Source: an uncultured bacterium
Lineage (GTDB): Bacteria > Bacillota_A > Clostridia > Oscillospirales > Oscillospiraceae
Length of the DNA stretch: 23,306 nt
Assembly (NCBI GenBank): GCA_905214605.1
Contig: CAJMMY010000004.1
Span: forward strand, 1 to 23,306
Reading direction: 5' to 3'
Shown here: positions 6,210 to 13,246 of the stretch, piece by piece
Numbering within the stretch: position 1 is the stretch's first letter
How the letters are laid out: each line of letters starts with the position of its first letter
Notes under the pieces: model-generated
Seen by the model: the letters and a program-made list of their open reading frames with translations, nothing else
Databases searched by the model: none
Told to the model about the DNA's origin: nothing
Program-made: the position numbers and the translations under genes

Positions 6210-7448
6210 ATGGAAGAAAAGAAAGAGAAGAAAATCGGTCTGGCCGGCATGATTTTCATTGCAATGCTGCTGGGTATTCTTTTTGGCGCATTCATGTGGA
6301 AAGTCGGTAAGGCTGATATCGTCACCGCTTACATTAATCCCTTTGGTACGATTTTTGTAAACCTGCTGAAGTTTATCGTTGTGCCCGTGGTGCTGCTGTC
6401 CATGATTGGCGGCATGATTTCCATGAACGACGTGAAAAAAGTCGGTTCTATCGGCTGGAAAACCGTTGTGTATTACATGGTGACCACCGCAATCGCAATT
6501 CTGATCGGTCTGATCATGGCAAATCTGTTCAAAGGTCACTTCCCCCTGCTGGATACTGCCGGCGCTGAGTATGAGGCAAAGGCATCTAACGTGATGGACA
6601 CCATCGTGAACATCTTCCCCAGCAATATGTGGGCATCTTTCACCAATGCGAACATGCTGCAGGTAATTGTGATCGCAATTCTGGTGGGCGTGGGCATTCT
6701 GCTCAGCGGCGAGAAGGGCGAGCCCGTGGCAAAGCTGGTGGAGAGCGCAAATGCTGTGTTCACCGAAGTGATGATGTTCATTCTGAAGCTGACTCCCATC
6801 GGCGTGTTCTGCTTGATGAGCAACACTGTGGCTGTGAACGGCCCCAGCATCATCAGCTCTCTGGCAATCGTTATCGGTGTGGCTTACCTGGGCTACATTC
6901 TGCATCTGGTGATTGTTTACTCCGTGGCTGTGAAGGCCATGGGCGGTCTGAGCCCCTGGGAATTCTTCAAGGGCATGGCTCCCGCAATGATTTTCGCTTT
7001 CACCAGTGCATCTTCCGTGGCAACCCTGCCTCTGAACATTGAGTGCTCCGAAAATCTGGGCGCTGACAAGGACATCAGCTCCTTCGTTCTGCCTTTGGGC
7101 GCAACCATCAACATGGACGGTACCGCAATCTACATGGGCGTGACCTCCATCTTCATCGCTTGCTGCTACGGTGTGGATCTGACTCTGGGTCAGATGGCTA
7201 CCATCGTGCTGACCGCAACGCTGGCTTCCATCGGTACCGCCGGTATGCCCGGCGCCGGCATGATCATGCTGACCATGGTGCTGCAGAGCGTTGGCCTGCC
7301 TGTGGCCGGCGTGGGTCTGATTATGGGCGTTGATAAGCTGTTCGACATGGGTCGTACCTGCCTGAACATCACCGGCGACGCATCTTGCGCTATCGTAGTG
7401 ACTCACTGGGAGCGCAAAAAGCAGGAGCGTCTGGCAAAGAAAGCCTGA
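6210..7448 (+). CDS. Dicarboxylate/amino-acid:cation symporter (DAACS/SDF family)
   Basis: A membrane transporter of about 412 residues that imports glutamate, aspartate or C4-dicarboxylates with Na+ or H+. Family signatures are clear: ASSVATLPLN (HP1 serine-rich region, about residues 267-276), NMDGT at 301-305 (cation site), SIGTAGMPGAG (HP2) and the substrate-binding DMGRTCLNITGD at about 379-390. In GltPh-type transporters the Arg of this segment binds the acidic side chain, so an acidic amino acid or dicarboxylate substrate is likely. The start is uncertain: GTG at 6198 (AAAGG only 2 bases away) or ATG at 6210 (the same AAAGG 14 bases away); the ATG is preferred. It forms a single-gene transcript, with its own promoter, a leader terminator and a strong terminator after it. 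Confidence 0.94.
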   Translation: MEEKKEKKIGLAGMIFIAMLLGILFGAFMWKVGKADIVTAYINPFGTIFVNLLKFIVVPVVLLSMIGGMISMNDVKKVGSIGWKTVVYYMVTTAIAILIGLIMANLFKGHFPLLDTAGAEYEAKASNVMDTIVNIFPSNMWASFTNANMLQVIVIAILVGVGILLSGEKGEPVAKLVESANAVFTEVMMFILKLTPIGVFCLMSNTVAVNGPSIISSLAIVIGVAYLGYILHLVIVYSVAVKAMGGLSPWEFFKGMAPAMIFAFTSASSVATLPLNIECSENLGADKDISSFVLPLGATINMDGTAIYMGVTSIFIACCYGVDLTLGQMATIVLTATLASIGTAGMPGAGMIMLTMVLQSVGLPVAGVGLIMGVDKLFDMGRTCLNITGDASCAIVVTHWERKKQERLAKKA

Positions 7449-7469
7449 TTCTCTGAATAAAAAAATCGA

Positions 7470-7499
7470 CCGGAGCTGCATACGCAGCTCCGGGTTTTT
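7470..7499 (+). terminator. Intrinsic terminator after the symporter gene
   Basis: A 10-bp perfect stem, CCGGAGCTGC (7470-7479) with GCAGCTCCGG (7484-7493), has an ATAC loop and is followed by GTTTTT. Confidence 0.93.
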
Positions 7500-7693
7500 C
7501 CTACCCTCGGTTCACGTTGAATCAGGGGATTTTTAGTGATTCCAAGCGATTTCCAAGCACCTTTTCGGATACGGACTGAGCGGATTTCTGCGGGAAGTTT
7601 CCCCGGCGGGAATCCCAATTACGGGAGAACGTTCAAATCCCGGGAGAGCGGTTCTCACGGGATTTGCACTGCCCAGAATAGACTGACCATACG
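7500..7693. other. Gene-free segment between two convergent terminators
   Basis: About 190 bases between the symporter terminator and the etfA terminator. No credible gene is seen. It contains a long near-perfect inverted repeat (7634-7666) and several scattered copies of GGGATTT/AAATCCC-like words. It could be a degenerate repeat element or a small RNA locus; nothing recognisable is present. Confidence 0.5.
7634..7666. repeat. 33-base hairpin-forming inverted repeat
   Basis: Arms CAAATCCCGGGAGA (7634-7647) and TCTCACGGGATTTG (7653-7666) are complementary at 13 of 14 positions around a 5-base loop. It lacks a T-tract, so it is not a standard terminator. It lies in gene-free DNA. Confidence 0.65.
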
Positions 7694-7729
7694 AAAAATT
7701 CCCCCGGACTTCAGTCCGAGGGAATTTTT
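7694..7729 (-). terminator. Intrinsic terminator of the dehydrogenase-etfBA operon (bidirectional)
   Basis: AAAAATTCCC (7694-7703) pairs with GGGAATTTTT (7720-7729), and CGGAC (7705-7709) with GTCCG (7714-7718), around a TTCA loop with one C/A mismatch. It lies about 20 bases after the etfA stop and has T-tracts in both directions. Confidence 0.88.
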
Positions 7730-7751
7730 CTATGATGTGTGTGGAGAGAAA

Positions 7752-8756
7752 TTATTTCTTTGCTTTAATGGCCTCGATCATCAGATCGCAGATTTCGTCC
7801 ATATCGCCCACGATGCCGTAGTCAGCCACACCGAAGATGGCGGCCTCGGGATCGGAGTTTACGGCAATAATCAAGCCGGAGTCCTTCATACCTGCGGTAT
7901 GGTTGATGGCGCCGGAAACACCAAAGCTCAGGAACAGCTTGGGTTTCACAACCACGCCGGACTGACCGATCATCTGCTTGAAGGGCAGCAGACCGCGGTC
8001 AAATACGGGACGGGTGCAGCCGACCTCGCCGCCCAGCAGCTTTGCCAGCTCCTGGTACTTTGCCAGCTTGTCCACGCCGCTGATGGCGTTGCCCACGCAG
8101 ACAACCACGTCTGCAGCAGCCAGGTTCACGGAACCGTCGTCCACGGGAGGGGTGAACTCCAGAACCTTGGTGCGAATCTTTGCGGGGTCGAAGTTGATGG
8201 TCTCGTTGATGACGGTGACGTTCTCCTTCTCGCCGGCGGGCTCATACTTAAAGGTGCCGGGGCGGATGGTGCCGACCTGAGGACGGAGAATGGGCACGGT
8301 GATAACAGCCATCATCTTGCCGCCGACAGCGGGCTCGATGAACTCAATGTCCTTGCTTTCGGGGTTGTACACAACCTCGGTTGCGTCGGAGGTGCAGCCG
8401 GTGTTCAGCTGCACGGCAAAACGGGGAGCAAAATCGCGGCCGTTGGTGGTGCCGCCCACAAACACTGCGGAGGGCATGTACTTCTGGCACAGCTGAGTGA
8501 ACACATGGGTGTATGCGTCCACGCTGTAGCTTTCCAGACCGGTACCATTCACCAGAATGATTTCATCCACGGCGCAGCCGCGGATTTTTGCGATTTCTTC
8601 CTCGGGCAGCTCGCCCAGAATCACGGCAACCAGCTTCTCGCCGGTGACATCGCAGAGTTTTCTTGCTTCGCAGCACAGCTCCAGAGAAACGGGAGCTACG
8701 GTCTTCTTATCGTGCTCGATATAGACCCACATATTTTTGTAAGCGCTTTTTTCCAT
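7752..8756 (-). CDS. etfA: Electron transfer flavoprotein, alpha subunit (EtfA)
   Basis: A 334-residue FAD-binding alpha subunit of the EtfAB electron carrier. The C-terminal FAD domain shows TRPVFDRGLLPF (248-259), QMIGQSGVVVKPKL (261-274), GVSGAINHTAGM (279-290) and DYGIVGD (312-318), all diagnostic. It is standard length, without the N-terminal ferredoxin-like extension that I recall for the LctC subunit of Acetobacterium woodii. A strong AAGGAGG ribosome site precedes the ATG, 12 bases after etfB. It is the last gene of the dehydrogenase-etfB-etfA operon, so it should accept or deliver electrons from the FAD-dependent 2-hydroxyacid dehydrogenase. Such Etf-LDH complexes use NAD+ and reduced ferredoxin (electron confurcation) in acetogens; whether that applies here is inference. 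Confidence 0.96.
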   Translation of the reverse strand: MEKSAYKNMWVYIEHDKKTVAPVSLELCCEARKLCDVTGEKLVAVILGELPEEEIAKIRGCAVDEIILVNGTGLESYSVDAYTHVFTQLCQKYMPSAVFVGGTTNGRDFAPRFAVQLNTGCTSDATEVVYNPESKDIEFIEPAVGGKMMAVITVPILRPQVGTIRPGTFKYEPAGEKENVTVINETINFDPAKIRTKVLEFTPPVDDGSVNLAAADVVVCVGNAISGVDKLAKYQELAKLLGGEVGCTRPVFDRGLLPFKQMIGQSGVVVKPKLFLSFGVSGAINHTAGMKDSGLIIAVNSDPEAAIFGVADYGIVGDMDEICDLMIEAIKAKK

Positions 8757-8768
8757 ATCGGCACCTCC

Positions 8769-9569
8769 TTACATCAAGCCTTTGTCGGCCAGAATCTCCA
8801 TGACTTTGGCCACATTCTTAGCGGAATCGCCTTCGTCCAGCATCACGCCGGATTCGCCCTTCTCGGGGGGATAGGTGCGGGGCACGATAGTGCCGGAGCC
8901 GGGAGCGCCGATTTTTGCCTTGTCCAGACCCTCGATGGTGTCTGCATTCAGCACGGTAATCTCAGCGGTACGCGCGTACTTTTTGCCCTTGAAGTTGGGG
9001 ATACGGGGCTGATAGTTGGTCTTTTCCACGGTGCACAGCACGGGCATCTGCGCCTCTACGATTTCCACACCGTACTCGGTGTCGCGCTCTGCGATGATGG
9101 TGCGCTTCTCCTCGTTGACTTCCTTAATCAGAGCAACGGAGGACACCAGGCTTGCGTCGAAACGCTCTGCCAGCTGTGCGCCCATCTGACCGGTGCCGCC
9201 GTCCAGGGTTTCACGGCCGCACAGAATGATATCGTAATCGCCGAACATTTTTGCGCCCTGCACAATGGTGTAGCTGGTGGACAGGGTATCGGCGTCTTTG
9301 AATGCATAGTCGGAGCAGAGAATTGCCCGGCTTGCGCCCACGGAAATGCACTCACGCAGCACAGAGGCCGCAGCGTTGGGGCCCATGGTCACAGCGGTGA
9401 TCTCGCCGCCGTAAGTTTCTTTCAGACGGACAGCAGCCTCCAGAGCATTGCCGTCCTGCGGGTTCATAATAGCAGGCACACCGTCACGGATCAGAGAACC
9501 GGTGACCGGGTCGATTTTGACCAGGTTGATATCAGGCACCTGTTTGACACATACCAGAATTTTCAGCAT
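8769..9569 (-). CDS. etfB: Electron transfer flavoprotein, beta subunit (EtfB)
   Basis: A 266-residue beta subunit of EtfAB. It begins MLKILVCVKQVPD and includes NPQDGNALEAAVRLKE (36-51), TMGP near 61-64 and GRETLDGGTGQMGAQLAE (118-135), the nucleotide-binding pattern of EtfB. In ordinary Etf this subunit holds AMP; in electron-bifurcating Etf it binds a second FAD. The sequence has not been aligned to settle which applies, although the setting with a lactate-type dehydrogenase in an anaerobe favours the bifurcating type. GGGAGG lies about 8 bases upstream of the ATG, and the gene begins about 16 bases after the dehydrogenase stop. Confidence 0.96.
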   Translation of the reverse strand: MLKILVCVKQVPDINLVKIDPVTGSLIRDGVPAIMNPQDGNALEAAVRLKETYGGEITAVTMGPNAAASVLRECISVGASRAILCSDYAFKDADTLSTSYTIVQGAKMFGDYDIILCGRETLDGGTGQMGAQLAERFDASLVSSVALIKEVNEEKRTIIAERDTEYGVEIVEAQMPVLCTVEKTNYQPRIPNFKGKKYARTAEITVLNADTIEGLDKAKIGAPGSGTIVPRTYPPEKGESGVMLDEGDSAKNVAKVMEILADKGLM

Positions 9570-9585
9570 TTTTTCTTCCTCCCCA

Positions 9586-11004
9586 TCAAGAGCAGACTTT
9601 GCCCGGATTGAGGATACCCTTGGGGTCGAACACGTTCTTGATGGCCTTCATCATTTCGTAAGCCACGGTGCCCACGGATTCCTCCAGGTATTCCTTCTTG
9701 GCCCAGCCGATGCCGTGCTCGCCGGACAGCTGACCGCCGATGCGATGGCACTCGGTATAGCACTTGGCCATGACAATTTTGTCCCGGCGCCAGAACTCGT
9801 CCAGTTCCAGATCGTTGGAGCAAGCATAGATGTGCAGGTTGCCGTCGCCGGCGTGACCGAAGTTACGAATGGTCAGACCCACTTCCTCGCCGGTCTTGCG
9901 GACAAACTCCAGATAAGGTGCAATCTGGTCCACGGGAACCACAACGTCCAGCTCGTCCAGCAGCTTGGTGTCGCCCTCGATGGCGCTCAGAAATGCGGAA
10001 CGTGCAGCCCAGACTTCGGTTTTCAGCGTGGGGGTATCCACAACCAGAGTGTCGATTGCGCCGCACTCAGATGCCAGAGCGTCCAGTTTTTCCATCTTTT
10101 CGTACAGCTCATCCTCGCTCTCGCCCACAAAGGTGACCAGAATGGACGCAGCCACGTTTTTCTTTGCGTACTCGGTGGGGAAGATGGGCTTGCCGGTAAA
10201 GTCGGAAGAGGATCTCACAATGTCCTCACCCATGAACTCAATGGACTGGGGGTCCAGGTTTGCAATGCGAATCTTGGGCACGGTTGCAATGCAGGTGTCC
10301 AGACTCTCAAAGGGCAGCAGAACGGAAACGTTCATGCTGGGCTTTGCAACCAGCTTCATGGTCATCTCGGTGATGATACCCAGAGTACCCTCGGAGCCGA
10401 CCATCAGGTTCAGCAGGGAGTAGCCGGTGGAGGACTTGCAAACGGTTTTGCCCACGTGCATCACTTCGCCGTTGGCCAGAACCACGGTCAGAGCCAGCAC
10501 GTAATCCCGGGTGGAGCCGTATTTCACAGCGCGCATACCGCCTGCGTTGGTGGCTACGTTGCCGCCGACAGTAGAGGTTTTGGAGCCGGGATCGGGGGGA
10601 TAATACAGGCCGTGTTTTTCCACGTCTGCTGCCAAATCCTGCAGCAGAATGCCGGGCTGCACGGTCACAGCCATGTTGGGAATATCATAACCCAGAATCT
10701 TGTCCATACGGGCGGTGCAGACCACCACGCCGCCATGAATGGGTACGCTGCTGCCGGTCAGAGAGGTGCCGGCGCCGCGGGGAGTTACGGGAATGCAGTA
10801 TTCGTTGCAAAGTTTCATAATGGCAGCAACCTCTTCGGTGCTTTCCACTTCGCAGACAGCCTCCGGCGCAAATTTGCCGTAAATGGGCATTTCGTCATGC
10901 GTATAGTCTTCTTTGACCTTGTCACCGTACTGGAAACGCTTTTCGCCGACGATTGCTTTCAGCTGTTCTGCGATTTCAGGCGTGACAGAGTGAAAGTTTG
11001 CCAT
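9586..11004 (-). CDS. FAD-binding 2-hydroxyacid dehydrogenase (GlcD/LctD-like, probable D-lactate dehydrogenase)
   Basis: A 472-residue VAO-family flavoenzyme. The N-terminal PCMH-type FAD domain shows PRGAGTSLTG (75-84), PPDPGSKTSTVGGNVATNAG (136-155) and GSEGTLGI (203-210). The C-terminal FAD-oxidase domain shows NFGHAGDGNLHIYA (381-394) and SGEHGIGWAKKEYL (427-440), whose His residues usually bind a metal beside the substrate. It lacks an iron-sulfur domain, so electrons should leave through the EtfAB encoded downstream. That gene order resembles the acetogen lactate dehydrogenase/Etf system, suggesting lactate to pyruvate; glycolate or 2-hydroxyglutarate are alternatives. The start at 11004 has AAGGAGG 8 bases upstream; an in-frame ATG at 11115 would lie upstream of the promoter. 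Confidence 0.93.
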   Translation of the reverse strand: MANFHSVTPEIAEQLKAIVGEKRFQYGDKVKEDYTHDEMPIYGKFAPEAVCEVESTEEVAAIMKLCNEYCIPVTPRGAGTSLTGSSVPIHGGVVVCTARMDKILGYDIPNMAVTVQPGILLQDLAADVEKHGLYYPPDPGSKTSTVGGNVATNAGGMRAVKYGSTRDYVLALTVVLANGEVMHVGKTVCKSSTGYSLLNLMVGSEGTLGIITEMTMKLVAKPSMNVSVLLPFESLDTCIATVPKIRIANLDPQSIEFMGEDIVRSSSDFTGKPIFPTEYAKKNVAASILVTFVGESEDELYEKMEKLDALASECGAIDTLVVDTPTLKTEVWAARSAFLSAIEGDTKLLDELDVVVPVDQIAPYLEFVRKTGEEVGLTIRNFGHAGDGNLHIYACSNDLELDEFWRRDKIVMAKCYTECHRIGGQLSGEHGIGWAKKEYLEESVGTVAYEMMKAIKNVFDPKGILNPGKVCS

Positions 11005-11025
11005 GATGTTGACCTCCTTATATTC

Positions 11026-11073
11026 CACAGTGCAGGGGGCAGAGAGTGTCCGAAAATCTGCCCCCGGACTGTG
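11026..11073 (-). promoter_or_regulatory. Structured 5' leader hairpin of the dehydrogenase/Etf operon
   Basis: A 15-bp interrupted stem: CACAGT (11026-11031) pairs with ACTGTG (11068-11073), and GGGGGCAGA (11035-11043) with TCTGCCCCC (11057-11065), with a small internal loop and a 13-base terminal loop. In the minus-strand mRNA it sits between the transcription start and the ribosome site. The loop also contains CCGAAA, which can pair with TTTCGG just after the predicted start (around 11077-11082), allowing an alternative or pseudoknot pairing. It does not match a riboswitch that I recognise. Confidence 0.65.
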
Positions 11074-11086
11074 CACTTTCGGACTC

Positions 11087-11115
11087 ATTATAACAACAAG
11101 ATTATTGGCATACAA
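11087..11115 (-). promoter_or_regulatory. Sigma-A-type promoter of the dehydrogenase/Etf operon
   Basis: Read on the minus strand: TTGTAT (11115-11110), a 17-base spacer and TATAAT (11092-11087). Transcription would begin near 11080, giving a leader of about 75 bases that includes the stem at 11026-11073. Confidence 0.75.
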
Positions 11116-11396
11116 TGAAAATTAAAAGTTTCACATACAAAATGAAATGCAAACGGCGCGGATTGTTCGGAAAAAACCGCATTTTTGCATTGGAAAAAGT
11201 GCAAAAAGCATTAAATGCACATCAAAAAAAGCAAATCATTGGTGAAACTCTGTCAAGGTGCACAGAAAATAATGCATTATTTTGTCACATCGTGCAAAGT
11301 GTATGGAATCCGTGAAAAAAAGAATTTCCGGAAAAGCATTTCCAAAAAATCCATGAAATATTTAAGAATTATTCACAAAACAGATGCACATATCTA
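11116..11396. other. AT-rich divergent intergenic region with dense inverted repeats
   Basis: About 280 bases between the divergent dehydrogenase/Etf and hrcA promoters, without a credible gene. It contains TTTTTGCA/TGCAAAAA (11182-11189/11200-11207, 10 bases apart), GTGCA/TGCAC (11199-11203/11216-11220) and an 18-bp perfect palindrome, AAAATAATGCATTATTTT (11266-11283). These are candidate regulator-binding sites; none matches a site that I can name. Confidence 0.6.
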
Positions 11397-11425
11397 TTGA
11401 CAAAAACACTGTTTCGCGTTATATT
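11397..11425 (+). promoter_or_regulatory. Sigma-A promoter of the hrcA-grpE-dnaK-dnaJ operon
   Basis: Consensus TTGACA (11397-11402), a 17-base spacer and TATATT (11420-11425). The -10 box overlaps the first bases of the CIRCE element, the classic arrangement for HrcA repression. Confidence 0.95.
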
Positions 11426-11450
11426 AGCACTCGGAAGTTAAGAGTGCCAG
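11424..11450 (+). promoter_or_regulatory. CIRCE operator (HrcA-binding inverted repeat)
   Basis: TTAGCACTC (11424-11432), a 9-base spacer and GAGTGCCAG (11442-11450). The left arm is the exact CIRCE consensus; the right arm differs from GAGTGCTAA at two positions. HrcA binds this site to repress the chaperone operon and is released on heat stress. Confidence 0.96.
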
Positions 11451-11464
11451 CGGTGTGAACCGGT

Positions 11465-11473
11465 GAGTGCTAA
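11465..11473 (+). promoter_or_regulatory. Additional perfect CIRCE right half-site
   Basis: GAGTGCTAA, the exact consensus right arm, occurs 14 bases after the imperfect right arm of the main CIRCE and 35 bases before the hrcA start. It may give a second HrcA contact or be a remnant of a duplicated operator. Confidence 0.55.
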
Positions 11474-11508
11474 AACCTCCGAAAGAACGAAACCACAGAG
11501 GTTCGGAA

Positions 11509-12600
11509 ATGGAAATCAGTGAGCGGAAAAAGAAAATATTGGCCGCCGTCATCGAGGAATATATCGAAACGGCAGAGCCGGTGGGCAGTAAGGTCTTGGC
11601 GGCGAAAGCTGGATTGGGCTGCTCCTCCGCCACCATTCGGAACGAGCTGGCGGAGTTGTCCGCCATGGGCTATCTGGAACAGCCTCACACCTCCGCGGGG
11701 CGAATCCCTACCGTGCACGGCTATCGGTTGTATGTCAATGAACTGATGGACCGGCAGCGGCTGAGCGACGCGGAAACGGAGCGGCTGAATCAGGAACTTC
11801 AGGCGCACATGAGCGAACTGGACGATTTGCGCAACAGCATCGGACAGTTTGCGGCCCAGGAAATGGACCTGCCTGCCTTGAGCATCATTGTGCCGGAGGT
11901 GGTGACCATCACCCGGTTTGATTTGATTTACGTGGACGCCAATACATTTATTATAGTATTGCTGCTGTCGGACAACACGGTGCAAAACAAGCTGGTGCGG
12001 CTGCCGGTTTCTGTGGAAAAGGTCAGCATTGAAAAACTGGCAACCTTGGCAAATGCCAATTTTACCGGCGTACAGGCCGCAGAACTGACCCCGGCGCGGA
12101 TCTCCGCAACGGAGCGGGCGCTGGACGATGTAATGGGTCTGACGGCGGTGGTGGCGTCTTTCGCCATCGAAACGTTGGAACACGCAGCCCGACCCCGGAC
12201 GAACGTGGCCGGACAAAACCGGCTGCTCCATCACCCGGAATTTCAGGACCCGGAAAAGGCGCAGGTGCTGATGAGCTATCTGTCCCAGTCTCCGGAGGAA
12301 TTGCCGGAGATGCTGCACGGGGCAAACGGTGTGAAGGTCTTTGTGGGACCGGAGCAAGCGTCGGCGGCGCTGAAGGATTCCAGCGTTGTGCTGGCCACAT
12401 ACGATGCCGGCGGCGGTGTCCGAGGCATTGTAGGTGTGGTGGGCCCCACGCGAATGGATTACGCGGTGGTGGCCGAAAAAATGCAGCTGATTGCCGAAAC
12501 GATTTCGGGAATGCTCACCGGCGGACAACGACCGCCCTTGGGTATGGACAATAAGCTGATGATACGAGGAGATGACGGTAGTGAGCAAGAAGAAACATGA
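11509..12600 (+). CDS. hrcA: Heat-inducible transcription repressor HrcA
   Basis: A 363-residue repressor of class I heat-shock genes. The N-terminal winged helix shows ERKKKILAAVIEEYIETAEP and GCSSATIRNELAELSAMGYL, followed by EQPHTSAGRIPTVHGYRLYV, all diagnostic of HrcA; the C-terminal part shows the GVKVFVGPEQ and GIVGVVGPTRMDY segments. The start at 11509 has AGAGG about 8 bases upstream; an ATG-less in-frame extension to 11467 would run into the operator. HrcA binds the CIRCE site before its own gene, giving autogenous control, and its activity normally depends on GroE chaperonins. It overlaps grpE by about 20 bases at the 3' end, and heads the four-gene chaperone operon. Confidence 0.97.
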   Translation: MEISERKKKILAAVIEEYIETAEPVGSKVLAAKAGLGCSSATIRNELAELSAMGYLEQPHTSAGRIPTVHGYRLYVNELMDRQRLSDAETERLNQELQAHMSELDDLRNSIGQFAAQEMDLPALSIIVPEVVTITRFDLIYVDANTFIIVLLLSDNTVQNKLVRLPVSVEKVSIEKLATLANANFTGVQAAELTPARISATERALDDVMGLTAVVASFAIETLEHAARPRTNVAGQNRLLHHPEFQDPEKAQVLMSYLSQSPEELPEMLHGANGVKVFVGPEQASAALKDSSVVLATYDAGGGVRGIVGVVGPTRMDYAVVAEKMQLIAETISGMLTGGQRPPLGMDNKLMIRGDDGSEQEET

Positions 12601-13168
12601 AATGGAACCGGAGCAGGAATTGCCCGTTGAAGATTTGAAGGCAGAGGCAGAACAGGCAGCGGAACAGACCGCAGAGCAGACTCCGGCGGAGCCGGAAACG
12701 GCTGCAGCAGAGCAGGAAACCGAGGCAGCACCCCAGCAGCCCGATACGGCGCAGCAGCTGAAAGCGGCTGAGGACCGGTATATGCGGCTGGCAGCGGAGT
12801 ACGATAACTTCCGCAAGCGCAGCGCCCGGGAGCGGGACGCACTGTTTGCCGATGTGCGGTCCGACACGGTGGTGAAGTTCCTGCCGGTGTATGATAACCT
12901 GCTGCGGGCCATTGCCATGACCCCGGAAGGCGACCCCGGACGGAAGGGCATTGAAATGACCCTGACCCAGTTCGAAACGGTTCTGACCAAATTGGGCGTC
13001 ACCCCCATTGAGGCCTTGGGTCAGAGTTTTGACCCCGCGCTGCACAACGCCGTGATGCATACGGAAGACCCGGAGCAGGGCGAAAGCGTTGTGGTGGAAG
13101 AATTCGAAAAGGGATTCAAAATGGGTGACAAAGTCATTCGGTTCAGTATGGTCAAGGTGGCCAACTAA
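12581..13168 (+). CDS. grpE: Nucleotide exchange factor GrpE
   Basis: A 195-residue cochaperone that drives ADP release from DnaK. The N-terminal 60 residues are acidic, Glu/Ala/Gln-rich and probably disordered. The conserved part follows: LAAEYDNFRKRSARERD (long helix), VVKFLPVYDNLLRAI, and the beta-domain FDPALHNAVMHTEDPE, with EFEKGFKMGDKVIRFSMVKV at the end. The GTG at 12581 is chosen as start because GAGGAG lies 9 bases upstream; the in-frame ATG at 12572 directly abuts that ribosome site and is too close. Its start lies inside the 3' end of hrcA, so translation of the two is coupled. Confidence 0.96.
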   Translation: MSKKKHEMEPEQELPVEDLKAEAEQAAEQTAEQTPAEPETAAAEQETEAAPQQPDTAQQLKAAEDRYMRLAAEYDNFRKRSARERDALFADVRSDTVVKFLPVYDNLLRAIAMTPEGDPGRKGIEMTLTQFETVLTKLGVTPIEALGQSFDPALHNAVMHTEDPEQGESVVVEEFEKGFKMGDKVIRFSMVKVAN

Positions 13169-13183
13169 ACAAGACAACGAACA

Positions 13184-13197
13184 GCTCCTTTCGGAGC
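13184..13197 (+). other. Small hairpin between grpE and dnaK
   Basis: GCTCC (13184-13188) and GGAGC (13193-13197) form a 5-bp stem with a TTTC loop. No T-tract follows. It may stabilise or define the ends of processed operon mRNA; dnaK then has its own AGGAGG site. Confidence 0.4.
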
Positions 13198-13246
13198 GAA
13201 ATCATACAATTTATTTTGAAAAGATACATCTTAGGAGGTTTATATT

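Noticed and set aside
6171..7481. 436-codon minus-strand open frame antisense to the symporter gene
   Set aside because: His-rich shadow frame over a transporter with all family motifs.
7536..9611. 691-codon plus-strand open frame, antisense to etfA and etfB
   Set aside because: It is rich in His/Gly/Gln/Val with no domain, and lies opposite two clearly real genes with strong ribosome sites. Biased codon use in the real genes leaves this frame open.
9448..11118. 556-codon plus-strand open frame antisense to the FAD-dependent dehydrogenase
   Set aside because: Same artefact: His/Gly/Asn-rich, no recognisable domain, opposite a complete flavoenzyme gene.
11115..11315. 66-codon plus-strand open frame between the dehydrogenase and hrcA promoters
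   Set aside because: It has no ribosome site, Lys-rich composition as expected from A-rich DNA, and it overlaps regulatory palindromes.
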